Shown here one piece after another: positions 30,242 through 39,248 of a stretch of DNA of 64,000 nucleotides. A program made the translations under genes and the position numbers. The stretch spans positions 1 to 64,000 of the forward strand of contig NZ_CABVPP010000004.1 in assembly GCF_902499075.1 (NCBI RefSeq), given 5' to 3'. This DNA is from Burkholderia pseudomultivorans. GTDB lineage: Bacteria; Pseudomonadota; Gammaproteobacteria; Burkholderiales; Burkholderiaceae. Every line of letters begins with the position of its first letter. Position 1 is the stretch's first letter. The notes below the pieces were generated by a model. It was not told the DNA's origin and searched no databases. It saw nothing but the letters and a program-made list of their open reading frames with translations.

Positions 30242-31156
30242 TCACGCGTCGCGCAGCGCCCGCATCCGCCCGAACGCCTCGCGCAAGTCCGTGCAGAATG
30301 CTTCGCCGATCATCGACAGCGGCTGCGACGCGGACGTCACCAGATAGAAGTGATCGGGCACGACCGGCTCGAACGGTCTGACCGCGACGCGATGGCCTGC
30401 ATACGCGGCCGTCACCGGATCGATCAGCGCGACGCCGGCGCCGTTCGCGACGAACGCGACGATCGTCTGCGACAGCTGCGCCTCGATCGACAGCCCGCGC
30501 GACACGCCCGCGTCGACGAATACGCGGTCGATCGCGCTGCGCGCCTCGAAGCTCGGCGGAAACGAGACGAAGGCTTCGTCGCGCAGGTCGTCGGGGCGGA
30601 TCACGCGCTTGCGCGCGAGCCGATGCGTGCGCGGCACGATGCAGCGCATCGGCGCGTCGGCGAGCCGCTCGCTGCGTACGGCCGGATGCGGCACGGGCTC
30701 GGCGATCAGCCCGACGTCGCACTGCCCCGATGCGATCTTGTCGACGACTGTCGACGCGCTGTGCGCGAGCAGCGTGATATCGACGCCCGGATGCGCGCGC
30801 GCAAAACGCGTGATGCGCTCGGGCAGCAGATCGAGCGCGACGGCCGGCGAGCCGGCCACGCGCAGCGTGCCGCGCCGCATCGCGCGAATCTGCTCGGCGG
30901 CCTGCGCGACGCGATCGAGCCCGATGAACGCGCGCTCGACTTCCTCGTACAGCACGCGCGCCTGCGCGGTGGGCGTGAAGCGCCCCTGCTGCCGCTCGAA
31001 CAGCACGAACCCGACGCGCGCCTCGAGATCGGCGATCAGCCGGCTCACGGCCGGCTGCGAAATATGCAGATCGCGCGCCGCGCGCGTGACGGTATGGCGC
31101 TGCATCACGGCGCGGAACGCTTCGATCTGGCGGATTCTCAGTGAAGGCGTCGTCAT
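30242..31156 (-). CDS. LysR-family regulator, OccR/NocR-like (module 1)
   Basis: A 304-residue LysR-type regulator. The helix-turn-helix is in residues 8-67 (RQIEAFRAVM, TVTRAARDLHISQPAVSRLIADLE), and the rest is the two-lobed inducer domain. The RQIEAFRAVM opening is the style of the octopine and nopaline catabolism regulators OccR/NocR. It is divergent from the three-subunit dehydrogenase module starting at 31306 and its own start codon sits inside a 17-base inverted repeat, so autoregulation plus activation of the module is likely. It converges on squalene-hopene cyclase. Confidence 0.87.
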   Translation of the reverse strand: MTTPSLRIRQIEAFRAVMQRHTVTRAARDLHISQPAVSRLIADLEARVGFVLFERQQGRFTPTAQARVLYEEVERAFIGLDRVAQAAEQIRAMRRGTLRVAGSPAVALDLLPERITRFARAHPGVDITLLAHSASTVVDKIASGQCDVGLIAEPVPHPAVRSERLADAPMRCIVPRTHRLARKRVIRPDDLRDEAFVSFPPSFEARSAIDRVFVDAGVSRGLSIEAQLSQTIVAFVANGAGVALIDPVTAAYAGHRVAVRPFEPVVPDHFYLVTSASQPLSMIGEAFCTDLREAFGRMRALRDA

Positions 31157-31170
31157 AACATTGGGTTATG
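31154..31170. promoter_or_regulatory. LysR-type palindrome over the regulator start codon
   Basis: CATAAC (31154-31159) and GTTATG (31165-31170) form an inverted repeat with a 5-base spacer. It overlaps the ATG of the LysR gene, as an autoregulatory LysR site would. Slightly downstream, GTATTGGAC at 31187 recurs in the corresponding region before module 2. Confidence 0.5.
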
Positions 31171-31305
31171 GGTCGTTGATCAACCTGTATTGGACAGCCC
31201 ATTTTGCCTGTCCGAACATCGGTCCTGCAACGTACATTCCGCCACGAACGCCGCCGCCATGCACCATAACATCCCTATCCAGACCTCCCCACGCCGGAGC
31301 TGCCG

Positions 31306-32430
31306 ATGAACGTGCGCAGCTTCGACGTCGTCGTCGCGGGCGGCGGGCTCGTCGGGATGGCGCTCGCCTGGGGCCTCGCGCGGCTCGGCGAGCGCGTCGC
31401 CGTATGCGACGGCGACGACATCGCGTTTCGCGCGGCGCGCGGCAATTTCGGGCTCGTCTGGGTGCAGGGCAAGGGCGGCCGCTGTCTGCCGTATGCGCGC
31501 TGGTCGCGCGAATCGTCCGAGCGCTGGGGCGCATTCGCCGCGCAGCTGCAGCGCGAGACGGGCGTGGACTGCGGCTTCGAGCGGCCGGGCGGCATCGAAC
31601 TGTTCGAGCATGCGGCCGACATGAACGACGCGATCGCGCTGCTCGAATCGCTGCGCCGCCAGGACGCGGCGCTCGCCTACGAAGCGCTCGATCCGGCCGA
31701 ACTGCGCCGCCGCATTCCGGCCGCGTCGGCCGCGCTGGCCGGCGCGCTGTGGTCGCCGAACGACGGCCACGCGAATCCGCTCTACACGCTGCGCGCCTTG
31801 CTGCAAGCGTTCCTGCAAAACGGCGGCGTCTATCTGCCGCGTCACGACGTCGTCGAGATTCGCCCGCGCGCGGGCCGCTTCGAAGTGGACACGCGCGACG
31901 TGCGGCTCGACGCCGCGCGCGTCGTGCTCGCGGCCGGCCTCGACAATGCGCGGCTCGCGCCGATGGTCGACATGGCCGCGCCGATCTCGCCGCTGCGCGG
32001 GCAAATCATGGTGACCGAACGGCTCGCGCCGTTTCTCGCCTATCCGACGCTCGTCGTCCGGCAAACGCAGGAAGGCTCGGTGCTGCTCGGCGATTCGGCC
32101 GAAGACGTCGGCTTCGACGACGGCCAGACGCGCCCCGCGATGGCCGACATCGCGCGCCGCGCACGCACCGCGTTCCCGGCGCTCGCGCATGCGCGGATCG
32201 TACGCGCCTGGGGCGCGCTGCGGATCATGACGCCGGACGGGCTGCCCGTCTACGAAGCGTCGCGCACGCACCCCGGTGCGTATCTCGCGATCTGCCACAG
32301 CGGCGTGACGCTGGCCGCGTCGCATGCCGATCTCGTCGCGCCGTGGATTGCCGGGCGCGCGGCGCCGGCCGAGCTGTCCGCGTTTACGACCGCGCGTTTC
32401 GCCGCACCGAAGGAGGCCCGGCATGTTTGA
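31306..32430 (+). CDS. FAD-dependent oxidase subunit B of opine-oxidase-like enzyme (module 1)
   Basis: A 374-residue D-amino-acid-oxidase-fold subunit. It has an N-terminal FAD-binding GGGLVGMALA motif at residues 11-20, the RGNFGLVWVQGKG segment and a C-terminal CHSGVTLAA stretch. It should carry out the substrate oxidation (amine or opine C-N bond) and pass electrons to the partner subunits. Relatives are OoxB/NoxB, HcnC and the beta subunit of D-hydroxyproline dehydrogenase. Its end overlaps the next gene by 8 bases, showing tight coupling. A close paralogue lies at 40043. Confidence 0.83.
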   Translation: MNVRSFDVVVAGGGLVGMALAWGLARLGERVAVCDGDDIAFRAARGNFGLVWVQGKGGRCLPYARWSRESSERWGAFAAQLQRETGVDCGFERPGGIELFEHAADMNDAIALLESLRRQDAALAYEALDPAELRRRIPAASAALAGALWSPNDGHANPLYTLRALLQAFLQNGGVYLPRHDVVEIRPRAGRFEVDTRDVRLDAARVVLAAGLDNARLAPMVDMAAPISPLRGQIMVTERLAPFLAYPTLVVRQTQEGSVLLGDSAEDVGFDDGQTRPAMADIARRARTAFPALAHARIVRAWGALRIMTPDGLPVYEASRTHPGAYLAICHSGVTLAASHADLVAPWIAGRAAPAELSAFTTARFAAPKEARHV

Positions 32431-32722
32431 ATCGATCGTTCCCGCCGACGCGATACGCGAACGCGTGCGCATCCATGTCGACGGCATCGCGCACGACGTG
32501 CCGGCCCATTACAGCGTCGCGGCCGCGCTGCTCGCGGCCGGCACGCTCGCCTGCCGTTCGACGGCCGTCAGCGCATCGCCGCGCGGGCCGTTCTGCATGA
32601 TGGGCGTCTGCTTCGACTGTCTCGTCGAAGTCGACGGCGTGCCGAACGTGCAAGGCTGCATGACGCCCGTGCGCGACGGGATGCAGGTGCGCGCGATGCA
32701 CGGCAAAGCGAGGCTCGCATGA
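32423..32722 (+). CDS. [2Fe-2S] small subunit of opine-oxidase-like enzyme (module 1)
   Basis: A 99-residue ferredoxin-like subunit. ATG 32423 has a perfect AAGGAGG ribosome-binding site and overlaps the end of the B subunit. Cys58, Cys63, Cys66 and Cys79 (C-x4-C-x2-C-x12-C) should hold a plant-type 2Fe-2S cluster. In related enzymes (HcnA, OoxC-like, the gamma subunit of D-hydroxyproline dehydrogenase) this piece relays electrons between the two flavin subunits. It overlaps the next gene by ATGA. The paralogue at 41217 keeps all four Cys. Confidence 0.88.
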   Translation: MFESIVPADAIRERVRIHVDGIAHDVPAHYSVAAALLAAGTLACRSTAVSASPRGPFCMMGVCFDCLVEVDGVPNVQGCMTPVRDGMQVRAMHGKARLA

Positions 32723-34155
32723 CGCGGCGTGCATGCGATCTGCTGATCGTCGGCGCAGGGCCGGCCGGCATGGCGGCCGCCATGGCCGCACGCTCGGCCG
32801 GGCTGTCGGTCGTCGTCGCGGATGAAGGTCCGTCGCCGGGCGGACAGATCTATCGCAACCTCGCCGACGTGCCGGCGAAGCTCGCGCAGTGGCTCGGCCC
32901 CGACTATGCGGCGGGACGCCCGCTGATCGACGGGCTGCTCGCGAGCGGCGCGCATTATCTGCCGCGCAGCGTGGTCTGGCAGATCGCATTCGAGCCTGCG
33001 CCCGTCGCGATGCTGACGCTCGGCGGCGCAGCGCGCGGCACGCTCGAAATCGATGCACGCGCGGTACTGATCGCGACCGGCGCGCAGGAGCGCCCGTGGC
33101 CCGTGCGCGGCTGGACGCTGCCCGGCGTGATGGGCGTCGGCGCCGCGCAGACGCTGCTCAAATCGTCGGGGCTCGCGCCGTCGGCCGATACGGTGCTTGC
33201 CGGCAGCGGCCCGCTGCTGTGGCTGTTCGCCGCGCAGTTGCTGAATGCGGGCCGGCGCGTGCGCGCGCTGGTCGACACGACGCCGCCCGATGCCTGGCGA
33301 CGCGCACTCCCGCATGCGCTGCCCGCACTGCGCGGCGCGGACTATCTCCTGAAAGGCTGGCGCATGCTGCGCGCGGTGCGCGACGCCGGCATACCGGTCT
33401 ATCGCGGCGCCACCGACGTGCGCGTCGACGGCGACGGCCGCGCGCAATATCTGCGCTTTCGCGACGCGGACGGCATCGCACACGCGCTCGACACGTCGCT
33501 CGTGCTGCTGCATCAGGGCGTGATCCCGTCAACGCAGCTCGCCCGCTCGATCGGCTGCGCGCATGAGTGGGACGAACGCGCCGCGTGCTGGCGGCCGCAA
33601 CGCAATGCGCGCGGACGCAGCAGCGTCGCACACGTCTGGATCGCCGGCGACGGCGCCGGCATCGGCGGCGCGCAGGCTGCGGCGATCGCGGGCGAGGTCG
33701 CGGCGCTCGATATCGCGGCGAGCGTCGGTGCGCTCGCGCCGCACGAACAGGCCGCACGCGAACGGCCGCTGCTCAAGGCGTGGCGCCGTCATCTCGCGGT
33801 ACGGCCGCTGCTCGATGCACTCTATACGCCGCCCGCCGCGCTGCGCCGTCCCGACGGCGACACGATCGCCTGCCGCTGCGAAGAAGTGACGGCCGGCGAA
33901 ATCCGCCGGCTCGCGTCGCTCGGCTGTCAGGGCCCGAATCAGATGAAGGCGTTCACGCGCTGCGGGATGGGTCCGTGCCAGGGACGCTGGTGCGGCACGA
34001 CCGTCGGCGAGCTGATCGCCGAGGTGCAGCAGCGCGACGTCGCCGACGTCGGCCAATACCGCGTGCGCGCGCCGATCAAGCCGATCACCGTCGACGAACT
34101 CGCGGACGCCGTCGAACTGTCGGACGATTTCCGCCGCGGCGACTTCCCGAGCTGA
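32719..34155 (+). CDS. FAD/NAD-type subunit A of opine-oxidase-like enzyme (module 1)
   Basis: A 478-residue subunit of the OoxA/NoxA/HcnB type. It has an N-terminal GAGPAGMAAAM dinucleotide-binding motif, a second nucleotide-binding region (VLAGSGPLLWLFA), IWIAGDGAGIGGA-like FAD contact near 305-316, and a C-terminal BFD-like iron-sulfur domain with Cys385, Cys387, Cys415 and Cys420 (CRCEE, GPCQG). It probably carries electrons on from the 2Fe-2S subunit to the respiratory chain. The start overlaps the small-subunit stop (ATGA). Four codon-overlapped genes in a row indicate fixed stoichiometry. Confidence 0.85.
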   Translation: MTRRACDLLIVGAGPAGMAAAMAARSAGLSVVVADEGPSPGGQIYRNLADVPAKLAQWLGPDYAAGRPLIDGLLASGAHYLPRSVVWQIAFEPAPVAMLTLGGAARGTLEIDARAVLIATGAQERPWPVRGWTLPGVMGVGAAQTLLKSSGLAPSADTVLAGSGPLLWLFAAQLLNAGRRVRALVDTTPPDAWRRALPHALPALRGADYLLKGWRMLRAVRDAGIPVYRGATDVRVDGDGRAQYLRFRDADGIAHALDTSLVLLHQGVIPSTQLARSIGCAHEWDERAACWRPQRNARGRSSVAHVWIAGDGAGIGGAQAAAIAGEVAALDIAASVGALAPHEQAARERPLLKAWRRHLAVRPLLDALYTPPAALRRPDGDTIACRCEEVTAGEIRRLASLGCQGPNQMKAFTRCGMGPCQGRWCGTTVGELIAEVQQRDVADVGQYRVRAPIKPITVDELADAVELSDDFRRGDFPS

Positions 34156-34198
34156 CGCCGCACCCGCCCCCGCTTCCCCACACGAACGGAGCCTGACC

Positions 34199-34987
34199 AT
34201 GAAGAAGAAGACGCGTATCACGATGCTCGTCGCCGCGGCCGCGATGGCCTGCGCGACGCTCGCCTCGGCGAAGGAATGGACGACGATCCGCATCGGCGTC
34301 GATCCGACCTATCCGCCGTTCGAATCGACCGCGACCGACGGCAGCGTGCAAGGGTTCGACATCGATCTCGGCAACGCGCTCTGCGCGAAGCTCAACGCGA
34401 AATGCGTATGGGTGTCGAGCAGCTTCGACGGACTGATTCCGGGGCTGCAGGCGCGCAAGTTCGACGTGATCCTGTCGTCGATGGCGGCGACCGAGCAGCG
34501 GCGCCAGCAGATCGATTTCACCGATCGGCTGTACCGCAACCAGACGCGCCTGATCGCACGCACGGGCTCCGGGCTGCTACCCGAAGCGGCGAAGCTCGCC
34601 GGCAAGCGCATCGCGGTCGAGCAAGGGACGATCCAGGAGACCTATGCGCGCGAGAAATGGGCGGCGGCGAAGGTCGAGGTCGTGCCGTATCCGAGCTACG
34701 ACCAGGCGTATGCGGATCTCGTGAACGGGCGCGTCGACGGCGTGCTGATGGACGCCGTGCAGGGCCAGCTCGGCTTCCTCGCGACGCCGCGCGGCAAGGG
34801 TTTCTCGTTCGCGGGCGGCGTCGTCTACGACCCGAAGATCATGGGCAACGGCGATGCGGCCGGCGTGCGCAAGGCCGATACCGATCTGCGCGATGCGCTG
34901 AACCGCGCGATCGCGCAGATTCGCAGCGACGGGACCTACAACAAGATTCAGTCGAAGTATTTCGACTTCGATATGTACGGGAATTGA
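34199..34987 (+). CDS. Amino-acid ABC importer binding protein without permease genes
   Basis: A 262-residue periplasmic protein with a signal peptide ending at ASA (residue 24) and a family-3 binding fold: IRIGVDPTYPPFES, GFDIDLGNALCAKL, WDGLIPGL-type segment and the DGVLMD motif. It resembles the lysine/arginine/ornithine and octopine binding proteins (ArgT, HisJ, OccT). It lies 43 bases after the subunit A gene, so it belongs to module 1 and probably binds its substrate. No permease or ATPase gene follows, so it must use a transporter encoded elsewhere. Confidence 0.87.
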   Translation: MKKKTRITMLVAAAAMACATLASAKEWTTIRIGVDPTYPPFESTATDGSVQGFDIDLGNALCAKLNAKCVWVSSSFDGLIPGLQARKFDVILSSMAATEQRRQQIDFTDRLYRNQTRLIARTGSGLLPEAAKLAGKRIAVEQGTIQETYAREKWAAAKVEVVPYPSYDQAYADLVNGRVDGVLMDAVQGQLGFLATPRGKGFSFAGGVVYDPKIMGNGDAAGVRKADTDLRDALNRAIAQIRSDGTYNKIQSKYFDFDMYGN

Positions 34988-35099
34988 AGTGCGCTCTGGT
35001 AGACCGCGCGATGCAAGCGGCGTGCGTTGCCGCTTGCGTGCGAATCGGCGTTTGCGTCGGCTAGCGGCCGCGACGCCGACGATTTCACAAACCAAATAA

Positions 35100-36014
35100 C
35101 TAACGACGCCCTCGCGCCGACGTCCGCCCCGTCGCCGCGTCGTGCTCGTCGGCGAGCAGCGTCGCGAACGCGGTCGCGAGGCGGTCGCGCGACGGCTGCG
35201 GCGGAAACAGCAGATACGTCGGCATCGTGACGGCCGGCGAAAACGGACGGATCGCGACGTCCGGCCCCGCGAACGCCTGCGCGACGACCGGATGCGCGAG
35301 CGTCACGCCCATCCCGAGCCGCACCATCTCGCAGCAGATCGCCGTGTATTGCGCTTCGGTCGCGAGCTTGCGCTCGACGCCCGCGCGCTCGAACACCGCA
35401 TCCATCAGCGTGCGCATCCCGTCGCCCTGACAGAGCGAGATAAAGGACTCGCCGGCGAGATCGGCGGGCTTGATCGTGCGCTTGCTCGCGAGACGATGCT
35501 GCCCCGGCATCACGCAGACGGCCGCGACCTTCGACAGCAGCTCGACCTCACAATTCGACGTCTCGCTCACGTAGACGGCCACGCCGATATCGCAGAACTG
35601 CGACGCGGTCCAGTGATTCACGGTGGCCGACGTGTTCACGTGCAGCGACACCGTGACGCCCGGATACTGCTCCTGGAAGCGCTTGATCGCGCGCGGCACG
35701 AGCGTATAGCCGACCGCCGGCATCGCGGCGATCCGCAGCCGTCCGCTGCCGAGATTGCGAATCTGCTCGGCGGCATTCGCGAGCCCGCGCAATCCGACAT
35801 ACGCACGCTCGACCTCGCGAAAGAACGCGGTGCCCTCGCTCGTCGGCACGAGCCGCGCGCCGACACGCTCGAACAGCGTGAGCCCCGTATCGCGCTCGAG
35901 GCTCGCGATCATGCGGCTCACGTTCGGCTGCGTCGTGAACAGCGCCTTCGCGGCGGCCGTCATCGAACCGGCCACCATTACCGCGCGAAACGCTTCGATC
36001 TGCTTCAGGTTCAT
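35100..36014 (-). CDS. LysR-family regulator, OccR/NocR-like (module 2)
   Basis: A 304-residue LysR-type regulator with helix-turn-helix in residues 1-60 (MNLKQIEAFRAVM, SMTAAAKALFTTQPNVSRMIASLE) and an inducer domain. It has the same length and style as the module 1 regulator and belongs to the OccR/NocR-like group. It is divergent from the importer and dehydrogenase genes starting at 36182 and so is their likely activator. It converges on the module 1 binding-protein gene. Confidence 0.87.
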   Translation of the reverse strand: MNLKQIEAFRAVMVAGSMTAAAKALFTTQPNVSRMIASLERDTGLTLFERVGARLVPTSEGTAFFREVERAYVGLRGLANAAEQIRNLGSGRLRIAAMPAVGYTLVPRAIKRFQEQYPGVTVSLHVNTSATVNHWTASQFCDIGVAVYVSETSNCEVELLSKVAAVCVMPGQHRLASKRTIKPADLAGESFISLCQGDGMRTLMDAVFERAGVERKLATEAQYTAICCEMVRLGMGVTLAHPVVAQAFAGPDVAIRPFSPAVTMPTYLLFPPQPSRDRLATAFATLLADEHDAATGRTSARGRR

Positions 36015-36181
36015 CGTGCCACTCCGTATCGTCCCGTAGAGCCTAACCCTGATCCATCACATTTCGGTATGGACCGGCATTTTATTCGTATTGGACGGCA
36101 TGGACCACAGGCGCCAGACTGCATTGCATCGGCACACGTTCCGATGCCGCCGCCCACCACACCCGAATGGAGATCGCCGTC
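36015..36181. promoter_or_regulatory. Divergent control region of module 2
   Basis: The 167-base gap between the LysR gene and the importer genes contains GTATTGGAC (36092 region), which also occurs before module 1, near ATGGACCGGCAT and GGCATGGACC repeats. TAACCCTGATCC at 36044-36055 is repeated exactly at 58574-58585 before the Rieske oxygenase gene. These are candidate LysR contacts. Confidence 0.35.
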
Positions 36182-37270
36182 ATGAACCGTTCGCCGCACC
36201 GCCGCCCGTCCCGCTTCTCTCCCGCCTCGCGCCGCGTCGCGGCGAAACCGCTCGTCGCCGCAGGCGCGGCGCTCGCGCTGATCGCGTCGGTCGCCGCGCA
36301 TGCGGAAACGACGCTGAACGTCGCGAACGTCGGCGGCTCGAACGAACAGCTCTATCGGCAGAAGGTCATCCCGGCGTTCGAGAAGGCGCACAACGTGAAG
36401 ATTGTCTACGTCGCCGGCAACTCGAGCGACACGCTCGCGAAGCTGCAGGCGCAGAAGGGCCATCAGCAGATCAACGTCGCCGTGATGGACGACGGCCCGA
36501 TGTATCAGGCCATGCCGCTCGGCCTCTGCGCGACGATCGACGATGCGCCGATCATGAAGGATCTCTATCCGCTTGCGCGCCTCGGTCCGGCGGCAGTCGG
36601 TGTCGGCGTGGTCGCGACCGGCATCGGCTACAACGCCGACGCGTTCAAGAAGCTCGGCCTGCCGGCACCCGATTCGTGGAAGTCGCTCGAGGATCCGCGA
36701 CTGAAGGGCAAGCTCGGCATGCCGCCGATCACCGTCACGTACGGGCTGCACACGCTCGTGATGCTCGCGCGCCTGAACGGCGGCGGCGAAAAGCGCATCG
36801 ATCCCGGCTTCGATGCGATGGCCAAACGCGTCGCGCCGAACGTGCTGTCGTGGGCGCCGACGCCCGGCGAGATGGATGGCCTGATGCAGGCCGGCGACGT
36901 GATCGCCGCACCGTACGGCAGCGGTCGCGCGGTGTCGCTGCAGAACACCGGCTTCCCGCTGAAGTTCGTCTATCCGAAGGAAGGCGCGGTCGCACTGCAG
37001 GTCGCCGCGTGCGCAGTCGCCGAAAACGCGCAGCCACAGCTGTCGCAGCAGTTCATCCAGTACCTGCTGACGCCGGAAGTCCAGGCGCTGCAAGCGCAGG
37101 CGATCGGGCTCGGCCCCGTCAACCGGACGGTGAAGCTTGCACCGGACGTCGCCGCGCGCGTGCCCTACGGTCCCGACCAGGTCGCGAAGCTGACGACCGT
37201 CGACTGGACGACCATCAACCCGCGCCGCACCGAATGGACGCAGCGCTGGAACCGCTCGGTCGAACGCTGA
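36182..37270 (+). CDS. PotD-like ABC importer binding protein (module 2)
   Basis: A 362-residue periplasmic binding protein of the polyamine/opine (PotD, family 1) class. I use ATG 36182, with TGGAG nine bases upstream; ATG 36167 would add five residues. The signal peptide ends at AHA near residue 41. The NVANVGGSNEQLY opening and the GIGYNADAFKKLG, PYGSGRAVSLQN segments are typical. It begins a five-step operon that includes its ATPase, two permeases and the second three-subunit dehydrogenase, so its ligand is probably that enzyme's substrate. Mannopine- and agropine-type importers belong to the same class. Confidence 0.87.
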   Translation: MNRSPHRRPSRFSPASRRVAAKPLVAAGAALALIASVAAHAETTLNVANVGGSNEQLYRQKVIPAFEKAHNVKIVYVAGNSSDTLAKLQAQKGHQQINVAVMDDGPMYQAMPLGLCATIDDAPIMKDLYPLARLGPAAVGVGVVATGIGYNADAFKKLGLPAPDSWKSLEDPRLKGKLGMPPITVTYGLHTLVMLARLNGGGEKRIDPGFDAMAKRVAPNVLSWAPTPGEMDGLMQAGDVIAAPYGSGRAVSLQNTGFPLKFVYPKEGAVALQVAACAVAENAQPQLSQQFIQYLLTPEVQALQAQAIGLGPVNRTVKLAPDVAARVPYGPDQVAKLTTVDWTTINPRRTEWTQRWNRSVER

Positions 37271-37306
37271 ACGCGCGGCGCCGCCGCTTCGCAAGGAATC
37301 CGACCC

Positions 37307-38377
37307 ATGAGCTTTCTGACCCTGCAACACGTCTCGAAACGCTACGGCGACTTCACGGCGATCGAGCAGCTCGACCTGTCGGTCGAGCGCGGCGAATTTC
37401 TGTCGCTGCTCGGGCCGTCGGGCTGCGGCAAGACGACCACGCTGCAGATGATCGCGGGTTTCGTCGCGCCGTCCGCCGGGCGCGTGACGCTCGACGGCCG
37501 CGACATCACGCACGAACGTCCGGAGAAGCGCGGCATCGGCGTCGTGTTCCAGAGCTACGCGCTGTTTCCGCACATGACGGTCGCCGGCAACGTCGGCTTC
37601 GGCCTCGAAATGCGCAAGATGAAGCGCGCGCAGCGCGAAGAGCGGATCGCCGAGGCGCTCGCACTCGTGCGGCTCGACGGCCTCGACGCGCGCTACCCGA
37701 AGGAGCTGTCGGGCGGCCAGCGGCAGCGCGTGGCGATCGCGCGTGCGATCGCGATGCGGCCCGAGCTGCTGCTGCTCGACGAGCCGATGTCGAACCTCGA
37801 CGCGAAGCTGCGCGAGGAAATGCACATCGAGCTGCGCGCGATCCAGAAGCGCCTCGGCATCACGACGATCCTCGTCACGCACGATCAGGTCGAGGCGATG
37901 ACGATGAGCGATCGCATCGCCGTCATGCATCGCGGCCGCATCGCGCAGCTGAGCACGCCGTTCGACGCGTACGAGCGGCCGGCCACGCCGTTCGCGTCGG
38001 TGTTCCTCGGCCGCACGAACACGTTCGAAGGCGAAGTGCTGCGCCGCAATCCGCGCTGCGCGGAAGTCGCGGTCGCGAGCACGACGCTGCATGTGCCGCA
38101 CGAAGGGCGCGACGTCGCGGGCCCCGTCAACGTCTACATCCGTCCGGAGAAGATGCGGCTCGCGAACGGCGACGCGCGGCTGCACGGGCGCGTCGCGACG
38201 CGCGTGTTCGTCGGCAACCAGTGGCTGCTCGTGATCGACACGGCGCTCGGCAAGCTGCATGTCACGCAGTCGAACACCGGCGCGCCGCCGCCGGACGAAG
38301 GCAGCGAAGTCGGCCTCGCGTGGGCCGACGACGATCTGCGGATGCTGACGCGGGAGGGCGCGCATGGCCACGCTTGA
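37307..38377 (+). CDS. PotA-like ABC importer ATPase (module 2)
   Basis: A 356-residue ATP-binding subunit on the inner face of the membrane. Walker A is GPSGCGKTT at residues 36-44, the ABC signature LSGGQRQR is near 135, and Walker B LLLLDEP near 157 is followed by the H-loop THDQ. A C-terminal TOBE domain (about 280-345) is of the kind that regulates PotA/MalK-type importers. It overlaps the next permease gene by 14 bases. It powers uptake of the ligand bound by the preceding protein. Confidence 0.93.
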   Translation: MSFLTLQHVSKRYGDFTAIEQLDLSVERGEFLSLLGPSGCGKTTTLQMIAGFVAPSAGRVTLDGRDITHERPEKRGIGVVFQSYALFPHMTVAGNVGFGLEMRKMKRAQREERIAEALALVRLDGLDARYPKELSGGQRQRVAIARAIAMRPELLLLDEPMSNLDAKLREEMHIELRAIQKRLGITTILVTHDQVEAMTMSDRIAVMHRGRIAQLSTPFDAYERPATPFASVFLGRTNTFEGEVLRRNPRCAEVAVASTTLHVPHEGRDVAGPVNVYIRPEKMRLANGDARLHGRVATRVFVGNQWLLVIDTALGKLHVTQSNTGAPPPDEGSEVGLAWADDDLRMLTREGAHGHA

Positions 38378-39236
38378 CGATACGCGCGGCGGCGCCGCGC
38401 CGTGGCTGCTGTCGGCGCCCGCGCTGCTGCTGTTCGCGACGCTGCTGCTCGCGCCGCTGCTGCTCACGCTCGTGCTGTCGTTCCATACGTTCAGCGACAT
38501 CGCGGGCACGCAGCCGGGCTGGACAGTCGCGAACTATCTCGAAGTCGTTCGCGATCCCTACTATCTGACGATCTTCGCGCGCACCGCGGGCCTCGCGACC
38601 GCCGTCACGCTGCTGTCGATCGTGCTCGGCGTGCCGGAGACGATCGTGCTCGCGCGCATGCGCAAGCCGTGGCAGTCGATCTGCCTGCTCGTCGTGCTCG
38701 GCCCGTTGCTGATCTCGGTCGTCGTGCGCACGCTCGGCTGGCAGATCCTGCTCGGCAACAACGGCGTGCTCAACGATGCGCTGCAGGCGCTGCACATCAC
38801 CGACGAGCCCGTGCGCCTCGTGTTCACGATGACGGGCACGATCGTCGCGCTCACGCACGTGCTGGTGCCGTTCATGGTGATGTCGGTATGGGCGACGCTG
38901 CAGAAGCTCGACCCGCAGGTCGAATGGGCCGGGCGGTCGCTCGGCGCGTCGCCGATGCGCGTGTTTCGCCGCGTGATCCTGCCGCAGATCCTGCCCGGCG
39001 TGCTGTCGGGGTCGATCATCGTGTTCGCGCTGTCCGCATCGGCGTTCGCGACGCCCGCGCTGATCGGCGGCCGCCGCTTGAAAGTCGTCGCGACGGCCGC
39101 ATACGACGAATTCCTCGGCACGCTGAACTGGCCGCTCGGCGCGAGCATCGCGGTACTGCTGCTGATCGCGAACGTCGCGATCGTGATGGGCTGCAGCCGG
39201 CTCGCGGACCGCCGCTTCAAGCACATCTTCGACTGA
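38364..39236 (+). CDS. PotB-like ABC importer permease (module 2)
   Basis: A 290-residue inner-membrane protein with about six membrane segments. The EAA-type loop that docks on the ATPase is AGRSLGASPMRVFRRVILPQILPG. It starts inside the end of the ATPase gene (14-base overlap) and ends 12 bases before the second permease. Together the two permeases form the translocation channel. Confidence 0.92.
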   Translation: MATLDDTRGGAAPWLLSAPALLLFATLLLAPLLLTLVLSFHTFSDIAGTQPGWTVANYLEVVRDPYYLTIFARTAGLATAVTLLSIVLGVPETIVLARMRKPWQSICLLVVLGPLLISVVVRTLGWQILLGNNGVLNDALQALHITDEPVRLVFTMTGTIVALTHVLVPFMVMSVWATLQKLDPQVEWAGRSLGASPMRVFRRVILPQILPGVLSGSIIVFALSASAFATPALIGGRRLKVVATAAYDEFLGTLNWPLGASIAVLLLIANVAIVMGCSRLADRRFKHIFD

Positions 39237-39248
39237 CGGAGCGACGCC

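Noticed and set aside
31306-34155. Hydrogen cyanide synthase (HcnABC) for module 1
   Set aside because: Gene order and the OccR-like regulator plus uptake protein point to catabolism; the family alone does not show cyanide formation.
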